This document shows positions 35,301 through 45,100 of a stretch of DNA of 64,000 bases, piece by piece (positions within the stretch are counted from its first letter, which is position 1; each line of letters opens with the position of its first letter). Source of the stretch: Chondrosia reniformis (Eukaryota; Porifera; Demospongiae; Chondrillida; Chondrillidae); the NCBI GenBank assembly GCA_947172415.1, contig OX359202.1, forward strand, positions 4,388,899-4,452,898, read 5' to 3'. The position numbers and the translations under genes were made by a program. The notes below the pieces were generated by a model. The model made no database searches. It was not told the DNA's origin and was given only the letters and a program-made list of their open reading frames with translations.

Positions 35301-37733
35301 GGCATGCAGTGGGGACTGTCCAAACATAGTGCACATTCTTGGATGCATTAGAGGTGAAGACCTTGCAATAGTTTTGGAGTACGTTCCATTGGGTGACTTA
35401 CAGAGTATGTTGAAAAAATGGAAGGAATTGGTAAGGTCCACTGCTATATGACCATCTATAGTATTATACAGTACATTAAATATATACAGTACCCGCTAAA
35501 ATAAACGCTCACTCGATCGAGCTAGATTGTTAAGGCTATTACTCGCCGAGACTCTTCAAAACCTCGCTAGAAGTCTCGACAAAATCTCGACCTTGTAAAT
35601 CGCCAATCGAGTGAAACAGCGAGTGGTATATGAATCGTCACATAATGGGTAATAACTGGAACGCTCTTTTCTACTTATAGTGTGTGGTATATATTTAAAG
35701 AAGCATGAATAAATTTACACCATTAATATGCGTTAACTCTCAAGCCCTGTCAAGGCACTCGTTAAAATTCCTCGACTTTTCCTCGCCTCGAATACCACTC
35801 GTTAGCACTCTTCTCGCCTAGTGCTTCGCTCAAAAATCTCGATCAAGTAGGTGTTTCTTTTAGCTCATACCTTATATGCATAGAAAAAGTCAATTTCTGA
35901 GGAAAATGATTCACTCAAAAAGGAGCCATCATTAGCTGTGGAAGATGATAATGAGATAGATCCAGGGGAAAATTTATACATTTCACACAGACCTGATATT
36001 CACTGTGGAAAAGACAATACAGACCTTTACTACCAAACATTGTCCATCGACAATGATGACTTGATTTCTTTTGCCTACCAGATAGCATCTGGAATGGTTA
36101 GCCATAATAGCTTAAGTAGAAATACATAGGAATTATTTAAGTAATTAAATATATTTTGTTTAATTAGGAGTATCTCTCAGGTCTTGACATCATCCACCGT
36201 GATTTGGCTTGCAGAAATGTTCTTGTGGCTTATGACAAATTATTGAAGATAACAGATTTTGGGTTGTCTAGGGAAAGTGAAGGAGCTTATGCATCCACAT
36301 CCACTATAGGTATGCCAATTAGATGGCTGGCACCAGAGTGTCTCACTGAGAAGCAGTATTCTGAGAAATCAGATGTGTGAGTCACATGTTTATATACTTG
36401 TTTGAGTGGAATATTTTGTTTGACATCTTTATATATATACTACATTACATATAAACACTGATTGTTGAGATGAACTAAATTTCAGTATATAAATTGAGTA
36501 AATTGTTTTAAAACTAATAGATCATGTATACACATGTATAACGATAAGTATCATTTATGAATATTATATAATTAAATGGTGTCCAACTAAAAATATTCAA
36601 ACGAATATACTGAGTCTTACAGTAGGTTTATGGTCAAGAGTTATAGTGCAGCCAATACAAGCAACTTAAGAATTAAATATTTTACTGAATGTTTTGTGTT
36701 ACACATGTACAGTTCAGTTTTAACAAACAGGAGTCTGCATTATCATGCATCCTATTATATTAAACTTGGTCAATTATGACACCTCTTGAAATATTCACTT
36801 TGATCAAATTAATAAATACAACATTTAACCCTACTCAGGTAAAAGGCCTAATAATTGACCAAATTAATACCAAACTATTATGTCTAATAATTACCACTCT
36901 ATTGCATCCTATTACATATAGGAATAAATGTGTAATTTGTATAATATATTAATAGGTGGTCTTTTGGAATTTGTTTATGGGAGATCTGCACCTTTGGTAC
37001 GTATACACTTATGCACACACATTGTTAATTTTTTTGACATATATACGTATACATAATCATAGAGAGATATTGAGATATATAGAAAACGAGATATACATAC
37101 GTATATAGGTAGCTATGAGAAGTGAGACCTTTTCCTACATATATCTATATATATATTATTGTAACTTGCACTGTATATATTAGGGCAGAAGCCATATCCT
37201 GATTTTAGCAACAGAGATGTGTTAATAAAAATTCCAGAAGGTTACAAAATGGAAAAGCCAAAAGGATGCAGTGACACAGCGTAGGTGTCTAAAGTAGATC
37301 AAATATTCTGCGTGTATAATTAATAATTACCGTATGGCGCCAAATTTTTATGGAGTGCAATTTCAAGGTTGAAAACTCCACGAAAAATGCAAAAATTGTG
37401 TTCCTTGAAAATTTGGTACCATACAGTAGTTAACAATCAAATCTTATTATGTTAATTAATAGATACAAGACCATGTGTAATTGTTGGGAAATGGATTTAG
37501 AGGAACGACAGACCTTTGCAGAAATCAAGCAGAATTTTGAGCGACTAATAGCAGAAAAGCAAGAGGTTAATTACCTTGATTTGAATGTCATCTTGTCTGA
37601 TCAGACTTGTGCAACTGAGAGGTCATTGGATAAACCAAGTGATGAAGAAACCCCATCAGCCACTGGTGAAGTAGCTATATGCTTTGCAGCTGAATATCCA
37701 GAAATTGAACCAACTAACGTGAGCAATGTGTGA
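26304..37733 (+). CDS. Receptor tyrosine kinase with Ig-like, LDLa and SRCR ectodomain
   Basis: Sixteen exons close in frame (1140 residues): 26304-26391, 28896-29273, 30265-30633, 31289-31414, 31486-31845, 31910-32278, 32957-33277, 33687-33813, 34000-34045, 34629-34848, 35243-35430, 35884-36096, 36168-36376, 36956-36996, 37184-37280, 37463-37733. Order: signal peptide; Cys-rich Ig-like domain A; I-set Ig (residues about 160-275, TYCCIAQND); LDLa (CDGINDCGD); divergent Ig-like; second copy of A; SRCR (564-670); membrane helix (685-707, LIGLLVFALLIIILSVTLVF); kinase. Kinase motifs: GCGNFGEV loop, VVVK lysine, HRDLACRN, DFG, PIRWLAPE and CWEMDLEERQTF, all of tyrosine-kinase type and apparently active. 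A 71-residue acidic insert (its own exon) lies before helix E. Ectodomain exons are all phase 1-1, as in exon shuffling. Ligand unknown. Confidence 0.88.
26575..26870. repeat. GC-rich hairpin insertion in kinase intron 1
   Basis: AAGTAGTTCGAGTTT pairs with AAACTCGAACTACTT around a GGGGCGCCAGGCGCCCC core at its left end. CpG-containing sequence follows, unlike the AT-rich surroundings. A near-identical 33-bp AT-rich word (ending ACAATATACTAAGGTAA) lies on each side (about 26501-26535 and 26869-26903), as expected for an insertion between duplicated flanks. Confidence 0.6.
27332..28350. mobile_element. Long foldback (inverted-repeat) element
   Basis: The left arm (about 27332-27695) is matched in reverse complement by 27912-28260. 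Shared words in order include CTTGTGTNCAAGTTAC, CAAATCTGC, GCAGATGCATCATCTTCAGT, ACTAAGGTGTGAAAAGG and CTAAAGTCTTGTA. The loop carries two direct repeats of a GTCACTTGGATCTCT unit. A third partial arm (28295-28350) pairs with the end of the right arm. A direct repeat of about 45 bp (CATATGGCTCCAAGAAAGGA within it) at 26930-26970 and 28527-28570 brackets the block. No transposase is seen, so it is non-autonomous. Confidence 0.75.
28570..28850 (+). pseudogene. Decayed Ig-like exon in the receptor kinase gene
   Basis: Matches the live exon 31486-31845 in patches: GACAAAATTTTGCTCAATCAC, TTGGAAGCAACTTCAATGA, ACAGAAGCCTCATATATACAC, CACATATCATGGCCTTT. It has lost frame and its donor (live copy CTTTG|GTATGT, here CTTTCGTATAT). 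It precedes exon 28896-29273 just as the live exon precedes 31910-32278, so a two-exon block was duplicated and one exon died. Confidence 0.75.
32681..32750. repeat. Dispersed repeat, copy 2
   Basis: Same words as at 24840: TTCAGTATGCCA, CTTTATCACATAATCACTG, TTTGTTACTTTTTACAG. Lies in the intron before the SRCR exon. Confidence 0.6.
34835..35150 (+). repeat. Imperfect tandem duplication of an exon end and intron
   Basis: AAAAGGCTTAA(A/G)GGTAAGTA with its splice donor occurs at 34836 and again near 34965. GCGTGTACATAGCATTTTC and AGTTAAAGCAAAT also occur twice (about 34876 and 35082). The second donor-like site may be a cryptic splice site, but it lacks an upstream exon. Confidence 0.7.
35495..35870. 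repeat. CTCG-rich foldback insertion in kinase intron
   Basis: A CpG-rich block (many CTCG/CGAG words) within an AT-rich intron. Its ends are roughly complementary: GCTAAAATAAACGCT at the left and GTTTCTTTTAGCTC at the right. Internally CGAGTGGTATA pairs with ATACCACTCG. This looks like a MITE-type or foldback insertion. No coding capacity. Confidence 0.5.
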
Positions 37734-38121
37734 AAATGAAACCATCTGTGCACTTGCCATTGTCATTATAATTTATAGACTGCAGCTGCAAGCTAAATAC
37801 ACTTAATTCCTACAATGTTAATATTAATATATATATACTCTTGATATTAACTATGTATAATACTGGACAATCCAGAGACAATAACTTATCTTTTATATCT
37901 CCATTAGTGAAATTTAATCATTCAAGCAACCATGCAACTGGAGCAAACTATTTGGTTTGGTTTGGTTTGGTAAGCTTATTTAAACAGGGAAAGCCTTTAG
38001 CCAGTGGCTACTATTCTAGGCACCCTGTAAAATACAGTAATACAAAAGGACAAAAACATAACAGTTCTGAGATTCAAATAAGTAAGAGTCATGCAGATTT
38101 AATAAATATAAAAGGAAAGGA
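37734..38121. other. 3' region of the kinase gene and spacer
   Basis: Must include the kinase 3' UTR. No AATAAA is obvious close to the stop. It contains a (TTTGG)n-like run near 37953. The one open frame here looks random. Confidence 0.5.
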
Positions 38122-38406
38122 TCATGTGTGTGAGTCAAAATAATCGTGTGCAGTCCTTGAGAAATTCTTTAGTGATCCAGAATCACGTAGTGAGGCAGGT
38201 AGAGACCGCCACAGGGATGCACCTCGAAATGAAACTGCATGCTGTCCAAATGTCGTCCTGACCGCGGGAAGGTTGATGAGGTTATTCCTTCGTGTGTTGT
38301 GGTGGTGGGAGGGGAGACGGAAGAGGGATGAGAGATAGGGAGGAGCAAGTGAATTGAGACACTTGTAAGTTAGCTCCGCAAGATGAAGTCTCCTACGGTT
38401 GTGCAT
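38122..38406 (-). mobile_element. LINE (non-LTR retrotransposon) ORF2 C-terminal fragment
   Basis: The minus-strand frame has the tail typical of many LINE reverse transcriptases: LTYKCLNSLAPPYLSSLF, TRRNN, FRGASLWRSLPASLRDS and a SLKNF end. Only the last 95 residues are left; the catalytic FADD-box region is absent. It is GC-richer than its surroundings. A dead fragment. Confidence 0.8.
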
Positions 38407-39616
38407 GTATTTTTCATAAACTTGACATATACTGTGTTCTTACATAATCTGTTCGGTGGCCATGTTTTCCAGCCATCCCTAGGCCTGACATGCATGACTT
38501 CTAATGGTATAGGATAGCATTGATTAATCATGTAATAGAGTCGTTCCTACGTATGTAAACATGTACATGTTTGTACACATATACGTATACCAGGAAGACC
38601 AGTATAACTAAGTATATAAATGGACACATGTAAGTTTAAGATTTGAAGCCAATCTTAAGTCTTTGATATCTTCATCATTACCCCACCTACTTATGTCTCC
38701 TATGGAGCACAATAAAACTCTAGTTCCCATCAGCCTCCTTGTTGGGTTTGTACTCTGGAAAGTCACTGTCATGCAGCACAACCTTCACCAAATTGTTCAG
38801 CTAGCTTCTCATATTATGTCTATATACCTTGCAATTGAGACTTCACTTTCTGAAGTATTGATATTAGTTATTTCTGTGATTGGCAGTCAATATTCATAAC
38901 CAAACCAATATGAGCTCCATTAGCACATATCACATAGGCAAAAGTCAGTAGGTGGTACAGTTATGCAAATCTTGGCACCTTGAGTGATTGGAAATCATTC
39001 CTCAATGCGAGAACAACCCTATACAGCACTGTGATGGGTTGGCACAGTTGTCGCCTTTCATTCTCCCTGAATGCTCAAGGCACAACTTTGTGCTGGATGC
39101 TTCTCTGGATCTGTTGACTCATGAGGGATGTATACATCCCCCATTGAGGTAAAACTATTTAACTACTATTCAAGGCACCTTTAGATATTACAATATCACA
39201 CACTGCATGACTGTAAATGTTAATTTTATGTTGATACTGTATTTTATTTTCTACGCCAGTGATGTTTAGTTTTCATATTTATTGTATATGACTTTAAGAA
39301 AGCTAAAAGTGATTGGAAACCCTCTCCTCCGTGGTGTCCCCATTTACGATCTATTAGACTATTAAACACAAGACACTTTTGGTCATATCTGGGATTTACA
39401 TGAAGTCCCCTTTAGGTACTGTGAACTAGATACACCCTCCGCTGCCTCCCAGAGGAAGGTGCGATGCATGTACTCCAGCAGAAAAGTCTGCTGTGTTGCT
39501 TACAGTACTAGTTGTACTCGTTATGAAGCTAAATTTCTTTAAATAGAGATGGTTCGAATTTTTCCAACAAACGGAAAGGATCCAATAGTCCGTTCTGTTC
39601 GCCTAGAATTCGTCAG
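38407..39616. other. Intergenic region upstream of SYVN1
   Basis: No gene supported. Near 38450-38490 GGCCATGTTTTCCAGCCATC resembles 28385-28415. A dispersed repeat lies at 38638-38729. The rest is unremarkable. Confidence 0.55.
38638..38729. repeat. 93-bp dispersed repeat, copy 2
   Basis: Counterpart of 16895-16987 with a few substitutions and a two-base indel. Confidence 0.8.
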
Positions 39617-39635
39617 CCAATCAGAGAAGCCCACA
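39617..39635 (+). promoter_or_regulatory. ER stress element-like site of SYVN1
   Basis: CCAAT, nine bases, CCACA. The animal ERSE bound by NF-Y plus ATF6/XBP1 is CCAAT-N9-CCACG, so spacing is exact and only the last base differs. It ends 45 bp before the SYVN1 ATG. Vertebrate HRD1 is induced by the unfolded-protein response through such a site. Confidence 0.55.
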
Positions 39636-39680
39636 GTTATAGATATTGCGTAATCTCTAAGAGCGTTTTTAACTTACAAA

Positions 39681-42600
39681 ATGGCTTTTCTGAGTAGATT
39701 TCTCTTTGCCTCTTCGACTATGGTTCTAACAGCGACCGTGATTACAAATGCTTTTTACCAGAAGAAACAATTCTATCCATCCGTAGTACATCTCACCAAC
39801 TCCAGTCCCAGCATGGCGGTAAGTTGACAGTCCCAGCGATCGAGTGCTTTGTTATTGGAATGTCCGTTCCCTACTCTAGGTGATATATATGCAAGGACTC
39901 GTCCTGGTGTGGTTATTTGGACTCCTTCTGAGGAAGATTTTCTTTGGTGTCTTGAGGTCTCCAGAGGTAGAGGTAAACGGACTGTGCATCGCTACTTATT
40001 ACGTAGATAAGGGCCCATCAGGTATACACCAGAACTCCCACAATCTACAACGATGCACTTATACTATGTATATACGTGTAGCTACTTCTTACTCAAATAT
40101 TTGCTTCTCATAACTTATCTGACTTGCCTCCATTTAATAACCATTTTAACCCGTTACTGAACCTGTGTCCTAAGCCCAAGTATACTTTATTCTGTTAATT
40201 TTCCATACCTGGTACTCCCCCCATCACTTTTCTCTTCTTGCACGTAGCATATGGTGGATGAGTTTTGGTATGCTGTTCCTGAAACATGTCTCCTCTTTGC
40301 TGCTTTTCGAGAGAACCTTTCACCATTCTTTGTGACAACATTAACTTTTTTGTTCTTTTTTAAAGCTTTTCATTGGCTCGCTGATGCAAGAATAGATTTT
40401 GTTAGTAAGCCGTGTGTATGTGTACATAAGTGTAACAGAATGGCCATGAATCAGCCTTCAGCTTTAATTAGCTAACCAGGTTTTAATATTAATGATTGTA
40501 AGTATGACTTTTTCCACTCAAAACTCAATCTACATATATATATATGCTATGAATATCAAACCACTTAAAAAAACCTTGCTTCAAGTTTTACATGCAGCTC
40601 TGATAGTGTGCTAAACCATTATTTTCCTGTGAAGTGTTTAATTTAAATTGGTCTGGTATTATAATGAAATAAACAGAACTACTATAATACATATTACTTC
40701 CTCAGATGGAGCGTTCTCCTGTGATCACAAGAAAGTTTCATGTTCGAGCGATTGCCATGTTGATATTTCTCATCTTTGTGGATGGTGCACTGATAGCCAA
40801 GTCGGCAACTGGAGTGCTGACAGCTAAACCTTCTGTGGAAATGGTCTTTGCTTTAGAAGTGAGTCCCAGCAGTGTCAAGCTGTTGCCATACTAAGCTAGC
40901 CTACATGAGAAGTGGTTACATACATACCTGGTATTTGCAAACTGTACACAAACTGCCTGCCTCTATCACTAATTACATTGTAATGAGATAACTGGTATGC
41001 ATATGTAGGTCAACAAAACAATCTCATTGGTTCCATTTTATGATGCTCATAGTGCATTTGGATATATAGATTCCTCTTCTCTTGCAGTATACTGTTCTGT
41101 TGTTACTTGCCCTGAGTGTCTTGGCCAAGTATGTTCTGAACACAATTGATCTTCAGAGTGAGAATCCTTGGGACTACAAGACTGTTTACATGGCATACGT
41201 TCAAGTTGTTTTAGGTGAGTTGGTTAGCAAGTCCTGTGTAGGAGCTAGCCAGTTCTCCTGTGTGGGAGTTAGCCAGTCCTCCTGTGTAGGAGCTAGCCAG
41301 TCCTCCTGTGTAGGAGTTAGCCAGTCCTCCTGTGTAGGAGCTAGCCAGTCCTCCTGTATAGGAGTTAGCCAGTCCTCTTGTGTAGGAGTTAGCCTGTCCT
41401 GTGTAGGAGCTAGCCAGTCCTGTGTGGGAGTTAGCCAGTCCTCCTGTGTAGGAGCTAGCCAGTCCTCCTGTGTAGGAGTTAGCCAGTCCTCTTGTGTAGG
41501 AGTTAGCCTGTCCTGTGTAGGAGCTAGCCAGTCCTGTGTGGGAGTTAGCCAGTCCTCCTGTGTAGGAGCTAGCCAGTTCTCCTGTGTGGGAGTTAGCCAG
41601 TCCTCCTGTGTAGGAGTTAGCCCGTCCTCCTGTGTAGGAGCTAGCCAGTCCTCTTGTGTAGGAGTTAGCCTGTCCTGTGTAGGAGCTAGCCAGTCCTGTG
41701 CGGGAGCTAGCCAGTCCTCCTGTGTAAGAGCTAGCCAGTCCTCCTGTGTAGGAGTTAGCCTGTCCTGTGTAAGAGCTAGCCAGTCCTCCTGTGTAGGAGC
41801 TAGCCAGTCCTCCTGTGTAAGAGCTAGCCAGTTCTCCTGTGCCTTGTTTGTGTGTCTTTGCAGGTTTCCTAAAAATGACTGCCTTCTTTGGATTTATGAT
41901 ATTTATGGCCAAAGTTCACATCTTTCCATTGTATATTACAAGGAGGGTCTTCATGGCCATCAGGTTAGTTTAGTGTGCTTCAGGATTCCAAGTACTGTGT
42001 ATTGTGAGGACAGTAATGACTCCTTCCCTTGGTTAATTGTAGGAATTTCAAGAAGAGTGTGCAAGATATTGTTCTGTCAAGGAAAGCGATCTATAACTTG
42101 AATAATCTGTGAGTTATACCACTATTAAAAGTATACGTTTGTATCTGAGTATTTAAATTCTTATCCCTCCCCCTTGGTGTCTGGCCATGTCCCCACCCCT
42201 CCCCCTTGGTGTCTGGCCATGTCCCCACCCCTCCCCCTTGGTGTCTGGCCATGTCCCCACCCCTCCACCTTGGTGTCTGGCCATGTCCCCACCCCTCCCC
42301 CTTGGTGTCTGGCCATGTCCCCACCCCTCCCCCTTGTTAACTGGCCATATCCCCACCCCTCCCCCTTGGTGTCTGGCCATGTCCCCACCCCTCCCCCTTG
42401 GTGTCTGGCCATGTCCCCACCCCTCCCCCTTGTTAACTGGCCATATCCCCACCCCTCCCCCTTGGTGTCTGGCCATGTCCCCACCCCTCCCCCTTGTTAA
42501 CTGGCCATATCCCCACCCCTCCCCCTTGGTGTCTGGCCATGTCCCCACCCCTCCCCCTTGGTGTCTGGCCATGTCCCCACCCCTCCCCCTTGGTGTCTGG

Positions 42601-44986
42601 CCATGTCCCCACCCCTACCCCTTGGTGTCTGGCCATGTCCCCACCCCTACCCCTTGGTGTCTGGCCATGTCCCCACCCCTCCCCCTTGGTGTCTGGCCAT
42701 GTCCCCACCCCTCCCCCTTGGTGTCTGGCCATGTCCCCACCCCTCCCCCTTGTTAACTGGCCATATCCCCACCCCTCCCCCTTGGTGTCTGGCCATGTCC
42801 CCACCCCTCCCCCTTGGTGTCTGGCCATGTCCCCACCCCTCCCCCTTGGTGTCTGGCCATGTCCCCACCCCTCCCCCTTGGTGTCTGGCCATGTCCCCAC
42901 CCCTCCCCCTTGTTAACTGGCCATGTCCCCACCCCTCCCCCTTGGTGTCTGGCCATGTCCCCACCCCTCCACCTTGTTAACTGGCCATGTCCCCACCCCT
43001 CCCCTTGTTAACTGGCCATGTCCCCACCCATCCCCCTTGTTAACTGGCCATGTCCCCACCCCTCCCCTTGTTCAGGTACCCTGATGTGACAGCTGAGGAG
43101 CTGCAGTCTGGAGATGCCATGTGTGTTATTTGTAGAGAAGAGATGACAGAGAATGCCAAGAAGCTTCCTTGCAAGCACATCTTCCACGCAGCCTGCCTGC
43201 GATCCTGGTTCCAAAGACAACAAGTCTGTCCCACCTGTCGTATTGATGTCCTCAGCAAAACAGCAGAGCTGCAAGCAATTCAGCTTCAGAGGGAAAGGGC
43301 AGTTCAAAGAAGACTGCAGAATCAACAGGCTGATAATCCTATCAGACAAAATGGCGGTCAGTCTAATAGCACAATCAGCACTGTACTCCAAAACTATATT
43401 TGTGATAGAATAATGATTTCTTCTATTTGTCTAGCATATATTTTGGAAGGATCATCTTTCGACTTTTAGAGCATCTAAGCATCACTGAAGAAGACCCTCG
43501 GGGTCGAAACGTCTGGCGCTCAGGAGAGACTACAAAGCTGCATCTTTAGATTCTCTAAAAGTCGAAAGATTATTCTTTCAAAAGATATATTTGTGATTTA
43601 TGTACGTATGTGTATTCCTTTTCTGTAGAGTTTCCGCAAATACCTCAAAATTTACAACAGCTCTTTGCACCCCAGCCACTGATCCCTCAACAAGAACCTC
43701 CAGCAGAGAACACTGAGAATGCTCCAGAAGACAAGAATGATTCAAAAGACAAGGAAAATGGAGGACCACCACAGGACCAACCAAACTTTTCCTTATTAGG
43801 AAGCCTTCCTCCCTTTTCAAGCGGCTTCCAGACATTGGATCCTAAGTTAAAGGATACTCTGTCACAAAATGGATCATTTCCTCAGTTGCCACCAATTCCT
43901 CCGCATTTACTGCCTCTGGGTGAGGAGTGTGTATATTCATACTTGGGTAGTAAGTATGTATGTAGCTCACTGTAACTGTATTGCCTTTATAGGAGCAATG
44001 CCTACTGATCCAAAATCATTAAGATTGAGTCTTCTCACTGATGAGGAGTTGATGAATCTTGAGGGAGAGGAGAGGAAGAATGTTGAAGCAAGGATTGCAG
44101 TTCTGAGGAATATCCAGCTCTTACTGGACTCTGCGGTTGCTCAAGTGAACCAGTACTATGTAGTAACAGGAAGGTTAGCTCACCACGTTATTCCCTCAGA
44201 TTTAGTAGTTTATTAATGGCCAATAATGACTGTCTGATAGGATGTACAAAAACAACAAATATCTGACTATACAGTTACATGATTCAGACTATAGTAAAAG
44301 ATGATGATAATGATATTTATGATCTCCATGAAAGGTGGAATTCCCAGAAACATCTGTCTGGCCAAGGAAGGAGAAAACTCTCATATCCTCATCTAAAGCT
44401 CTCCTATTGGCCTTTTAATCTAAAGTAGATGTAGCATGTTCAAAAATGATGTTACATTATTTGTGCAATTTTTTCATAAGATCTTTGATAAAACATGTCA
44501 GCTAGATATTTCACTGTTCCGTTCAAAGCCATTTTATCCACATGCAGCTTGCCCTTTCAAGACAGACTGGTGTTGACTGACTTGATGAAGACTACAGCCA
44601 CAGGCTATAATAGACCAACTAAAAAGGTAGCAAGTTCAATGGGATCTGCTGCTCCTGGTCCCTCCTCTACTTCCACCACTTTGGAAACCACACCCACTAC
44701 AGCCACACCCCCTCAGAAGATTAATGTGCAAGCTAGTGAAGATGTGACACCCTCAGTCCCCCTCCACAGGAGTATGACCTGGAGCCCTCAGACTCCCAGC
44801 ACACCCTCCGTGTTTGGTAGCGTCTTGGAAGACAAGGACAAGGCTGACGAGTCTCAAGATGACCAGCCTGTCAAGAGGAGCATAAGCATGCCACCTAGCT
44901 CTGATGCTGAACTCAGGCAGAGAAGGCTTGAAAAGCTGGAAGATATAAAAAGAAGCTCGTCGCAAGGAAATTCAGAGGAGAAATGA
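39681..44986 (+). CDS. SYVN1: SYVN1/HRD1, ER-associated degradation E3 ubiquitin ligase
   Basis: Eleven exons, 673 residues: 39681-39818, 39880-39972, 40248-40400, 40706-40858, 41088-41214, 41864-41963, 42043-42108, 43076-43356, 43629-43919, 43993-44173, 44548-44986. HRD1 retrotranslocates and ubiquitinates misfolded ER proteins with SEL1L. The N-terminal half is multi-spanning with family motifs FYPSVVHLTNSSPSMAV, WYAVPETC, FHWLADARIDFVMERSP and DLQSENPWDYKTVYM. The RING-H2 finger is CVICREEM, LPCKHIFHAACLRSWF, QQVCPTC. Then come a Pro/Gln-rich stretch, a conserved helix (LTDEELMNLEGEERKNVEAR, LRNIQLLLDSA) and a C-terminal AELRQRRLEKLE that also ends the vertebrate protein. Introns 5 and 7 are filled by minisatellites; intron 8 holds a palindromic hammerhead-like element. 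Confidence 0.95.
41223..41840 (+). repeat. 24-bp minisatellite in SYVN1 intron 5
   Basis: About 26 units of 24 bp (AGCCAGTCCTCCTGTGTAGG then AGYT), with 21-bp variants, grouped in higher-order sets. Each unit holds CTCCTGTGTAGGAG, able to form a five-base-pair hairpin, and GCTAGC. Unit length is a multiple of three with no stops, so long frames appear on both strands; they are artefacts, since the exons on either side splice cleanly around it. Confidence 0.95.
42164..43070 (+). repeat. 32-bp C-rich minisatellite in SYVN1 intron 7
   Basis: About 28 units of 32 bp: GGTGTCTGGCCATGTCCCCA then CCCCTCCCCCTT, with a GTTAACTGGCCATATCCCCA variant interspersed. It is almost pure pyrimidine over half of each unit; the minus strand has repeated runs of four or five G. 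The array ends five bases before the acceptor CAG of exon 8, so it supplies that exon's polypyrimidine tract. Confidence 0.95.
43454..43570. mobile_element. 117-bp palindromic element with hammerhead-like core
   Basis: Terminal inverted repeats of 25 bp (43454-43478 and 43546-43570) match at 24 positions. Between them, 43485-43513 reads CTGAAGAAGACC, loop, GGGGTCGAAACGTC: a full CTGANGA box, a five- to six-base-pair stem II and GAAA. SYVN1 intron 8. Related to 51152-51276. Confidence 0.75.
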
Positions 44987-45100
44987 ATTTTTGCGGGATG
45001 TTGCACAATGAATGGTCGTTTTTCTTATGATTCATTTATGGAAATTAATATTACAATCATTTGGTTACGTAACGTATGGAGGCATACTAATTGAATAACA

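Noticed and set aside
35938..36129. A separate small protein in the kinase region
   Set aside because: It is the kinase insert exon (35884-36096) read on into the following intron.
37841..38143. 100-codon frame after the kinase gene
   Set aside because: Low-complexity composition with a TTTGG simple repeat, no splice logic, no recognisable motif.
41082..42101. 339-codon plus-strand frame of Cys/Ser/Val-rich repeats, and a 233-codon minus-strand frame over the same array
   Set aside because: They come from the 24-bp minisatellite, whose unit is a multiple of three without stops. SYVN1 exons 5 and 6 splice around it and match the conserved family sequence.
42091..43391. Many overlapping 65-190-codon frames on both strands
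   Set aside because: Artefacts of the 32-bp minisatellite; all are the same short peptide repeats in shifted frames, within an intron.
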